From Deinandra increscens subsp. villosa (lineage: Eukaryota > Streptophyta > Magnoliopsida > Asterales > Asteraceae), in NCBI GenBank assembly GCA_039602395.1, contig JBCNJP010000017.1, positions 89,292,182 to 89,356,181 on the forward strand: 64,000 bases of DNA, read 5' to 3'. The translations under genes were made by a program, and so were the position numbers. Shown here one piece after another: positions 44,739 through 54,411 of this stretch (positions are counted from its first letter, which is position 1; each line of letters opens with the position of its first letter). The notes under the pieces were generated by a model, which was given only the letters and a program-made list of their open reading frames with translations, had not been told where the DNA came from and searched no databases.

Positions 44739-46130
44739 GAATGTCTTTGATTGAACTTCTGGATCAAAAAGTGGGTTTTCGATCGGAAAAGGGTTGGATC
44801 GAAAAGTACTTTTCGATCGGACAGGGGGTCGGTCGAAAAGCACACTTCTCGATCGAAAAGTGTCAGCGGATCGAAAAGTCTCAGTGGGGACTTTCCGATC
44901 GAGAAGAGAAGCTGATCGAAAAGTCACAGGGGGACTTTCCGATCGAAATGCTCTGATCGAAAAGTCACAAGGGGACTTTCCGATCGAAATGGGCTGATCG
45001 AAAAGTCACAAGGGGACTTTCTGATCGAAATGGGCTGATCGAAAAGTTACAAGGGGACTTTCCGATCGAAATGGGCTGATCGAAAAGTCACAAAGGGACT
45101 TTCCGATCGAAATGGGCTGATCGAAAAGTCACAAGGGGACTTTCCGATTGAAATGGGCTGATCGAAAAGTCACAAGGGGACTTTCCGATCGAAATGGGCT
45201 GATCGAAAAGTCACAAGGGGACTTTCCGATCGAAATGGGCTGATCGAAAAGTCACAAGAGGGACTTTTCGATCGACAGATGGCTGATCGAAAAGTCACAA
45301 GGGGACTTTCCGATCGAAATGGCGCGACAGAAAAGGGTTTTCGATCAGCCTGGCTGATCGAAAAGTCACAGGCTGGGTCGAAAAGTCACTAAATCTCGAG
45401 CAATTGGTCACGACCACTTCTGATTTTTTTCGAAACCTGCAAAAAACAATTTTCCGAACCTTGCTACTGCGAAAAACACCACAAAACTCAAACGGTTAGT
45501 AGACAAAAACTTGAATCGGATATCGCGAGAGCCTCGAAACTTGCGTTTCCTGGCTCTGATACCAATTGTAAGGATCAAAAAGTCACAAGAGGACTTTCCG
45601 ATCGAAATGGGCTGATCGAAAAGTCACAAGGGGACTTTCCGATCGAAATGGGCTGATGGGGAAAAGTCACAAGGGGACTTTCCGATCGAAATGGGCTGAT
45701 CGAAAAGTCACAAGGGGACTTTCCGATCGAAATGGGCTGATCGAAAAGTCACAAGGGGACTTTCTGATCGAAATGGGCTGATCGAAAAGTCACAAGGGGA
45801 CTTTCCGATCGAAATGGGCTGATCGAAAAGTCACAAGAGGGACTTTTCGATCGACAGATGGCTGATCGAAAAGTCACAAGGGGACTTTCCGATCGAAATG
45901 GCGCGACAGAAAAGGGTTTTCGATCAGCCTGGCTGATCGAAAAGTCACAGGCTGGGTCGAAAAGTCACTAAATCTCGAGCAATTGGTCACGACCACTTCT
46001 AATTTTTTTCGAAACCTGCAAAAAACAATTTTCCGAACCTTGCTACTGCGAAAAACACCACAAAACTCAAACGGTTGGTTGACAAAAACTTGAATCGGAT
46101 ATCGCGAGAGCCTCGAAACTTGCGTTTCTT
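44739..46130 (-). repeat. Element C leader: 41-bp tandem array, duplicated
   Basis: Unit CTGATCGAAAAGTCACAAGG plus GGACTTTCCGATCGAAATGGG, 41 bases. About ten copies lie at 44905-45325 and eight more at 45577-45900. A 579-base segment (about 44998-45576 and 45577-46155) is duplicated. It contains part of the array, the unique leader and the primer site, and about ten bases of LTR end. The gag-proximal side (44760-44900) holds degenerate units (GATCGAAAAGT). Confidence 0.9.
45552..45564 (-). other. Extra (duplicated) primer-binding site in element C
   Basis: TGGTATCAGAGCC on the minus strand, followed by AATTGTAAGGATC as at the real LTR junction, but then by array sequence in place of the LTR. 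Confidence 0.85.
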
Positions 46131-46143
46131 GGCTCTGATACCA
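46131..46143 (-). other. Primer-binding site of element C
   Basis: TGGTATCAGAGCC on the minus strand (initiator-Met tRNA), two bases from the 5' LTR end at 46146. Confidence 0.9.
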
Positions 46144-46145
46144 AT

Positions 46146-46673
46146 TGTAAGGATCGAAATAACCCGAACACGATATCACAACCTCTAGTGAATGTGCGGA
46201 ATCCAAACACTAGAGTGATTCAAGAAGAAATGAGAACTATATTGAAAAGCGATAACAATAAACGTAAAAAGCACAAACCGATTGAGAAGAAACACTTTAC
46301 TATTGATCTTGCTTGCCACACACTTGTCAAAATTCTCAAAGAGAATTTCGAGATCACAAAATCGCCAAACACCTTTTGAATGATCAACCCTAATTACAAG
46401 ATTAAACTATTTATATATAGGGGAATATTAGCTTGGAAAACAAGCTAATCTATCTTTGGTAACCCTAATTGCCCACTAATTCCCGTTTTTGACCATATAG
46501 GCCCACTAAACTCCCTCTAAACATTGTTTAATTGAGCCCAAACACATCTAAATTGGCCCAGTGACCCAATATAACCATAACCCAGCTTATCTCCACCTAT
46601 TCTATCACATAGGCCTTCAAAATAGTCCGCCAAGTGATTATTTAATACACAAGCCACAAATTATTCCCTTACA
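46146..46673 (-). repeat. 5' LTR of element C
   Basis: 528 bp, TGTAAGGGAATAATTTG ... GATCCTTACA on the minus strand. It differs from the 3' LTR at only a handful of positions. Confidence 0.9.
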
Positions 46674-46678
46674 AGGTA

Positions 46679-48121
46679 TATGGAACTCACTTGATCAGAT
46701 GGTAAGCTTAATTTAAAGGAACACGTAGTAATTATGGTCACTGATGTAGCAAGCCTAAAACCAGATGAATATAACAATATGATTACAACAATATTTTAGT
46801 CTAATTTCTGCTGATACATTCTGTATTTATATATATATTTCATTAGTTTCATTTTTATACAATTTTAACTATAATCATAAGGGAATAAGTATTCTGCTAG
46901 AAGATTAATCGCGGACCGCTAATTTGTATTTCTTGACCTTCGCGGTCCGTGAATCCTGTGAAGTGTCACTCAGCAAAAGCCATCATCGCGGACCGCTATT
47001 CTGGTTCCTTTTAATCTTGCGGTCCGTGAATCCGCAAGACTAGTCTGGGATGGAGTTGCCATCCCGTACCGCTACTTTTATTCCTAATCCCTTCGCGGTC
47101 CACGTCGACTATTTTTTCGGCTAGCGGATTATTGTTATTTTTCAATTTCGTTCCAATTTAAACACCGGGTTTCCCAGATACTGATTATTGATTCAAAATT
47201 CTAAATTCTTAGTTACCGATGTTGTCATGAATCCATTTTCTTTTTAGATTAGCCATTTGGAACGAAACCTAACTGAAACCTTGTTCGTGTACATACGAGT
47301 CTTAAATTTTTATTGGTTTCTTTTAGTCCCATAGTCCTTTATAATCACTGTGATTTGTTTGTAGTTATAGCCTTAATCAAAATATCATTTAACACTTGTA
47401 AACAACACAGATGCATAATTAGGTTGTACCTTGTGTAGTGAAGGTTGTACACCCGAACTCCTTGCACAAATGGTCACTAATCAACAGCTATTCCTTCTTT
47501 CACGGCCTTTAATCTTCACTAACCAAGCAATTATGTTTGAAGCATATAACATCACATGGTTACTCAAAGATGGGTTGATTTAGCCATACATACCTTGTAT
47601 GAGTTCCTAAGCCCTCAATGATCTGCTCCTTAACAGCCTTAGAACCACTTAAAATTTCTCTAAGAACATACCACTAATCAGTTGTGAAAATTTTTGTTTC
47701 CCATAGTACATCATAGTTGTGAGAATTCATAAGATGTGATACTTACTTGACCTTGGATGATGAGAACAAACTTTAACCACCAAATTCCCAATTCAAAACT
47801 CTCTGGGAGGAGATCTGGCTGATTTTACAATAGTGGAGTGCAGAGATTGGGAGTAGTGAAGGCTTTATGGTGAGATGAAGATAAAATCTTAGTTTTTACC
47901 TTAAGGGACGATTCGCGAACCGCTAGTTTCCCACTAGCCAGTCGCGGTCTGCGACTTTTTTATCCGGCACACGCGGATTTGCTCCGATTGCATTCCCGAC
48001 CCGACGAGTCCTTGAGAACTCGCGGACCACTACTTCTTTTCTTTATAGTCGCGGTCCGCAACTTTTCCCGGACTTCTTTTCTTCTTATTTATTTATTTAC
48101 ATTTTTAATACGGTTGTTACA
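46679..48121 (-). repeat. Gypsy LTR, partial, rich in CGCGGACCGC motifs
   Basis: On the minus strand it begins TGTAACAACCG at 48121, beside a chromodomain-like coding end, as in H. It continues left to the insertion of C. Its far end is not placed. No gene is inside. Motif pairs of the form GCGGACCGC ... GCGGTCCGT occur at 46911/46941, 46987/47019, about 47065/47094, 47914/47943 and 48021/48050. Confidence 0.6.
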
Positions 48122-48378
48122 ACTATCCTCCCTTTAAAAGAATTCTGTCCCGGAATTCATTATTTGTTGGGGTTCAAATAGTTGAGGGTATTTCCGCTGC
48201 ATGTCCACTTCTGGCTCCTAGGTGATTTCAGGACCATGACGCGAGTTTCACTTAACTTTTATCATAGGAACCCGTTGATCAGAGATAATTTTTTCTCTCT
48301 CCTACTTGTCGGTCAGTTCCAACATTCCTAATTGCTGTCGATCTCTTGTTGGCTGCTAGAATGCACCCGGGTCCTACC
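48122..48378 (-). pseudogene. Gypsy chromodomain-like C-terminus remnant
   Basis: In broken frames on the minus strand one reads DQRVPMIKVKWNSRHGPEITWEPE, resembling PIVKVRWQSKRGPEFTWERE in H, then QRKYPQLFE and stops before the LTR at 48121. It is an old Tekay-like relic, unrelated by insertion to H. Confidence 0.6.
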
Positions 48379-48789
48379 TAGGGGTGTTTAACGAATCGAA
48401 TTTTGAATACTCAAATTAATCAAATCCAATAATTCGAATTTCAATTTTTAAAACTCGGATTTGAAAGCATTAGTCAAGGGGGGAATATGTTGGAACAAAA
48501 ATTTGTGTGACTGACGCCATCAAATCTGTTTACCGAATCATTCGACTGAAGAATCCATGTTAATTGATTCAGAGACGCGGGTTGTAAGGCTCGAGGCTTG
48601 CAGATTGGACCGAAGACCGTTTTCTGGAAAACTCAACCGTTCGAGTCAATGGTCAACGTAAAAGTCAACGGAAGATCGGTTCGAGCGAGTCAAGCTTCGG
48701 ATTAATTTAATCAACTTTGATATAATTAATATTTTATGTTTATTTTATTTACTTGTAATTTTTGTTCATTTATGTTTTCTGTTGTTAGT

Positions 48790-48815
48790 CACCCTCACTA
48801 TATATAGTGAGGGTG
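48790..48815. promoter_or_regulatory. TATA box inside a perfect 26-base palindrome (E, left LTR)
   Basis: CACCCTCACTATA followed by TATAGTGAGGGTG, self-complementary over 26 bases. An identical copy stands in the right LTR at 51920-51945. F has a normal CTATAAATAG at this place without the palindrome. Confidence 0.75.
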
Positions 48816-49108
48816 CCCATTACAAGTAAAAAAGAGTCTCCAAATGTGGAGATGATGATTTCTTGTAGAGTGTGAGATTTCCATTCTAGAGAGAGAGAGT
48901 GAGTCATGGATTTCTAGAGAGAGAGTGTTTGTCATGATTTCTTGTAACTAATCATTCAGTTCAATGAAATCATTCGACTAGATTATCATCTTTCTTATGT
49001 TTATGATTTCCTAGATTCATCTCTATCATCATCTTTTTGGGTTTTCGAATCTGAACCTCGTTCTCGCTCAAAGTCATGATTCTTGAAGTGAAATTCGGTC
49101 CCGAAAAA

Positions 49109-49120
49109 TGGTATCAGAGC
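49109..49120 (+). other. Primer-binding site of element E
   Basis: TGGTATCAGAGC, initiator-Met type. The LTR end just before it is altered (CCCGAAAAA in place of CCTAACA). Confidence 0.8.
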
Positions 49121-51617
49121 TGGTAACCAATCAGATTTCATCTCACGATGAATCTGGTCACTCGAATCTGGATTTTGAGCTTGAATGGGTGAAGATGATG
49201 AAAACCCTTTTTGGAGACCTTTTCTATTTTTTTCTTCATTATAGATGGATTCTGGAGAGATCTGATGTCGTTTGATGTTAGATTCGTGTTCATGGAGTTC
49301 ATTTGATGTTATTTCATGTTTTACTTCTACAAATCTGTGAGGAAAATGGAGATCAGGGCTGATTTTTCGTAACAGTGGAGTTCTTCACGTTTTTGGGTTG
49401 TTCTTGAAGATTTCGGGTTAGATTCTGCGTTTTTGGTGTTATTGTTGATGGTTTGGATGAAACGAAGCACTAATCTTGATGGAAAACACGTTCCGGATCC
49501 ATTGGAAGCATCCGTTTCGTCTAAATCTCAACCGTTTTGGCAGATCTGGAAAACACACACTAGTATGTGTTTCGTGGTGTTCTTCATGTTCTTGAGATAT
49601 CCAGATTTGGGACTGATTCGATCTGATTTGTAGCTGTTTATGGATTGTTTATGGCCAGAACTATCTCGTGAATGGTTCATCACTTCATATTGGTCACGAA
49701 TTTGTGATCTACACTCGTTTGGGACATCGAATCTGCATCAGGTGTGTTCATCAGTTTTCATCAAGTTCTTGAAGTTTTGAAGATGTTCTTAACGATCTGA
49801 GTCTGTCTTGAAGCTTGCCTTAACGATCTGAGTTCGTCTTGAAGATGTACTTAACGATCTGAGTTCGTCTTGAAGATGTACTTAACGATCCAGGTTCACT
49901 TGAAGCTTGTCTTAACGATTTGACCTTAAGTCTTAACGACTTGGTCTTAGTCTTAACGACTTGGCATAGTCTTAACGACTTGGTCTTAGTCTTAACGACT
50001 TAGTCTTAGTCTTAATGACCTGGTGAGCTGATCATTCAACGTAATCTAACGACTTGGGTTTTAGGGTTTTCGTTCAAGATATTCTCAGTGGATTCTGATC
50101 GTTAAGGGTTGTAGAGCTTCGAATAAGGAATCTAACGGTATAAGAATCGTCAAAAACGGATCAGTATTATGTGAGTTATGGCAATTTTACGTTTTTCCGG
50201 CGAGAGGTTCGTATTTCCGGCGACTAGTTCTAGGGTTTCTGGTTGGGTCCGTCGTTTTTGGGAAGAAAGGGTCCAGGGCGACGTGGTGACTCTTTACTGG
50301 TCAGAGAGGAATTGCTTCTCTCTCTCCTGTCGGTCAACGCCAGGCATTCTCCATTTGTTGTTGATCATCCATTGGATGGAATTTTGGTGTGTGGGCCCTT
50401 CCTTGTCAAAAGAGCCGTTGAAGGCATATCGCTGCCAGCCTCTGATTGGTGCAGTAATCACTCACACGGATCAGTCCTTTGGAACCGTAGGATTGCACCA
50501 GATCGGATTTATTTGAGCCGTTGGATTAAATAGATTCTCAACTCTGATTGGTCCATTAATTAGCACATGGATTATGTTTTTTCTTGAAGGTTTAATTATA
50601 CTAATTAATATTTTCAGCATTTTTGTTAAATTCTGGGGTTTTCTTGTTGGTTTTTAACAAGATTAACGAGATAACGCCCGAACGGAATTGCGAAAAATTT
50701 TATTGGTCAAGGATTTATTCCATTTTATTGGGGTTCTCGTTTATTGATGTCACGCGCACGTTTGCTATTGACCACTGACGGGTTAGCTTTATTATCCAGT
50801 TAATTATTCAGCTTTCTCGTTATGTCTCACGGTTTTCTTTTTAACTGATGCAGCGCGGATGTCAACTAAACGGATTAACTGGAATCTCAGTTAATTATGG
50901 AATTTTTTCGTTAAATCTCTCGGAGAGCCGTTTGTTGATGAAAATTGACGAAATTTTTTCAGATTGAGCCGCTTTCACCAGTTAATTCAGAAATCTTCAC
51001 GGAACATTATTCCGAGCTCGGTTTTCTTCAACCAAAATTATGAAGACTCCGGTTATGATTATTTTCACTCGAGATCTCAGATTTTCACAGATTTGACACT
51101 TATCTTTAATTTCACATCCAACCTCAGTCAGCGAATTATTCACAACTGTCAGCATCCGACTTCCGGTTTTTCGCAAGATTGTCCGACTTCAAGATTATTT
51201 ATCTGGTGTATCTAGGCAACCGATCGCGACGGTTCGACTCTCCACATCAGATTTTTACGCTTCCGACTTGATGTTTTTGGAGAGATTTAGAGAAATAGGA
51301 GGAATTATTATGGATTTGATTATCGGGTCGAATATCTGGAGTTGGAGCGTTTTCAGTGTTTGATTGGTTTATCTGATTCGGTTTGTTGCAGCTTTGACTC
51401 CGATTTTCAACATTCTTAGTATTGTACCCAACCGTGTGAACCGAGTGAACTGCAGCACTTGGCTCTCAACTGAAGAAACGAGAACAGAAGAAGCCTATTC
51501 AAAGGGAGAATCTCTACGACAGAAAGTCTCAGGTTTATCAGTTTCTCATTGAAGATGTACGACAGAAAGGTTCTTCAGCAGTTGAACAGATTTGAAAGCA
51601 TTAGTCAAGGGGGAATA
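49121..51617 (+). other. Element E non-coding interior
   Basis: The longest frame is 112 codons (50178-50516) and resembles nothing I know. F keeps the region in part without that frame. A tandem block of GTCTTAACGACTTG-type units fills 49795-50025. The last 1.1 kb (50560-51617) is collinear with 61740-62872 in F. Confidence 0.6.
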
Positions 51618-52462
51618 TGTTGGAACAAAAATTTGTGTGACTGACGCCATCAAATCTGTTTACCGAATCATTCGACTGAAGAATCCATGTGAATTGATTC
51701 AGAGACGCAGGTTGTGATGCTCGAGGCTTGCAGATTGGACCGAAGACCGTTTTCTGGAAAAGTCAACCGTTCGGGTCAACGGTCAACGTAAAAGTCAACG
51801 GAAGATCGGTTCGAGCGAGTCAAGCTTCGGATTAATTAAATCAAATTTGATTTAATTAATATTTTATGTTTATTTCATTTACTTGTAATTTTTGTTCATT
51901 TATGTTTTCTGTTGTTAGTCACCCTCACTATATATAGTGAGGGTGCCCATTACAAGTAAAAAAGAGTCTCCAAATGTGGAGATGATGATTTCTTGTAGAG
52001 TGTGAGATTTCCATTCTAGAGAGAGAGAGTGAGAGATGGATTTCTAAAGAGAGAGTGTTTGTCATGATTTTTTGTAACTAATCATTCGGTTCAATGAAAT
52101 CATTCGACTAGATTTTCATCTTTCTTATGCTTATGATTTCCTAGATTCATCTCTATCATCATCTTTTTGGGTTTTCGAATCTGAACCTCATTTTCGCTCA
52201 AAGTCATGATTCTTGAAATGAAATTCGGTCCTAACAAAACATAATATTTTTAATTCATTTGAAAAATGATGATGATTGGGTGAATCCACATAATGCCAAA
52301 TTTCTAGGCGTGAAATAGATAACACGTGTTTTCAAATTAGAATATTTTAAAAAACTAAATTTTTAAAGATTATAGGTGAAAATGAGGAGTTGTATGTGAA
52401 AACTAATTTAATATATTTGTATTATTATTTATATTTGTTTATATACAAAATAGAAGTACAGA

Positions 52463-52511
<49 letters not shown>

Positions 52512-52783
52512 TGAATATATGAATATATGAATATGCCTAATTCAAATTTCGAATCGAATTCGAATTTGAGATTCAAATTCTAATTCGATTCGAAATTCGA
52601 TATCAGACATCGAATCGAATCGAAATTCGAATTTGAAATTGCTAACCGAATTCGAACCAATGATTTTCAATCCAATTCGAAAACTGAACACCCAACCTGA
52701 ACTATAAAACCATTGAATGTTCTCTTGTTGTTGGACTTTGATTGGCCAGCGCCTATTTCACGTAGATAACCTACCTTAGCCGT

Positions 52784-54411
52784 TGATGTGTTCGGAACGA
52801 CTCTAAAAAATACTAACTAAAACCTAGACCTAAACCTAGACCTAGACACACCTAAAGTTTACCGAAACTACCTAAACTAACCGAACCCTAAGGCAAGTGT
52901 ACTTGTCGGATTGTAGCTTAGCTAAGGTAAGACATGGAATATCGAACCCTAGAGACACTCTATAGACAAAATTAAACTTAGACCTAAGAAATGGAAATAC
53001 TGAGTAACTGAAATTGGGTTTTGGATTTTAAGAATTGATTTAACTAACTTACTAACAACTAACTACCAGACGAAAGCAAGAAAACCTTGGGAAAATCAGA
53101 ATAGGGAAAAGTATCACCTAGACCCGAAATCCTACTCAATACCTACAACCTTACTCAGTTTCAATCGATATGATGGTGACTAGTTCACCTTTTAAGTCCT
53201 TCCTAGTTAACACTTCTAACGCCCGAACAGGAGTTCACCTTTTAGGTACTTCCTACCTCAACTAAACCTAGCCACCCTCGAACCTAATCTAAGGCACCCT
53301 AAGCTAGCAGGAGCTACCAACAACTACCATGAATGACACGGGATAACAAGTTGACCGATTTCTTAGGACACTTCCTTTTGAGACAGTGCTAACCTAGTTC
53401 GTTAACCAACCCAATTACCCATCAATTCTTTACCTTTTGAGTCTCAGAAGAGGCAGCACATTGAAATCAAATAACTAATCAACAATTAATGCAATAGTTA
53501 AGGAAACCCTAAACTACACTTTAGCAATTAACCCTAAAGTTAACTACTTTAGATAACCTACCTAAACCGAAAGACATTCGCGGGTAAATCATGCATTAAC
53601 AATCAACTAGCAATATGTTTTCAACACACACATGCATCAAACATGGCAATCTATGGAATTTAATAGAAGAGTGACATCAATCAATCAATAAAAAACCGAG
53701 TAAAGTCATAAATACTAAATAATCATTCAATTGGGTCTAGGCGATACAATCAACTTAGCCTAGCCTCATATTCAAATCAAGATAACAAATAAAAATCATA
53801 ACTTTGACAGAAAACATGGGTTCAACTAAGTTCAAGACAAGAAACGGAAGAGGAACACGAAACCCGAATATTGATTTGCAATGAATTTGTGGTCCTCAAA
53901 TGTTTTATCTCGATCCCGGCCTTCCTCTTGCTCAGAAAACCGCCTCAGGTCCGTCCTCTGCCGTCTGGAAGTCGTGATATATCGAATGAGCCCTAAAGAT
54001 TGAATTTATATCGATCTCATTAAGTTTCCGGATTTCGGACCTCCAAGCGTATCGCTTGGAGGTATCTTATCACTAGGCGATACGCCTAACACACATGTCG
54101 CGACAAAACAGTCGGGTTTCACCGACTTTGACTTTCTTTGACCAGTCACTCCGCACGTATCGCTTAGCACTCATCAAGTCCCAGGCGATACGCCTGGGAC
54201 ATCTTGTTCAGCACTTCTCTCTTTTTTTCTTGCTTTCTTCCAACTTTCTCTCGTGGCCTCGGGAATTCATCAAACTCCTGCAAAATCTTAAATAAAAACA
54301 TAAACAGGACTCAAAGACACGAACTTAACTAAAACTAAAGAAAACCGATTGAAATTGACTCAAATAGACACATAAAAGACCTCGGAAATGGGATGTGTTT
54401 GCAACACATCA
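52784..54411 (-). repeat. 3' LTR of element G
   Basis: 1628 bp with terminal TGATGTGTT/AACACATCA. It differs little from 59940-61566. It holds palindromes CCAAGCGTATCGCTTGG (54043-54059), TAGGCGATACGCCTA (54074-54088) and CCCAGGCGATACGCCTGGG (about 54179-54197), and no gene. Confidence 0.95.

Larger units (their letters stand above)
40270..46673 (-). mobile_element. SIRE-lineage Copia element C, complete but pol-less
   Basis: 6.4 kb on the minus strand: 3' LTR 40270-40797 and 5' LTR 46146-46673, both 528 bp and nearly identical. Target duplication AGGTA stands at 40265-40269 and 46674-46678. It encodes gag (44738-42985) and a short pol stub, with no enzymes. The structure fits the class of gag-only LTR elements (TR-GAG), which must borrow enzymes from relatives. 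Confidence 0.9.
48488..52236 (+). mobile_element. Non-coding LTR element E
   Basis: LTRs of 619 bp at 48488-49106 and 51618-52236 (TGTTGGAACAAAAATTTG ... TCGGTCCTAACA), with a primer site at 49109-49120. The interior has no recognisable gag or pol, and the purine tract is CAAGGGGGAATA (51606-51617). The left LTR is also preceded by the interior's last 27 bases (48461-48487), so the left end is not a simple insertion junction. No target duplication was found. Confidence 0.8.
48379..52694. mobile_element. AATTCG-rich hAT-like non-autonomous element, split by E
   Basis: The left end TAGGGGTGTTTAACGAATCG (48379) and the right end ...CGAAAACTGAACACCCAAC (52694) form imperfect terminal inverted repeats of the TAGGGGTGT type seen in hAT elements. 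Inside each end are dense GAATTCGAAT-type motifs (48397-48460 and 52537-52675). No eight-base target duplication is clear. Element E lies between the two parts. A TA microsatellite is at 52464-52508. Confidence 0.4.

Noticed and set aside
44905..45900. Regular 41-bp repeats as a CRISPR array
   Set aside because: The units abut directly without unique spacers, lie in a plant retroelement leader and have no cas genes nearby.
50178..50516. 112-codon ORF in element E as a retained gene
   Set aside because: No motif is recognisable, and the collinear region of F does not keep the frame.
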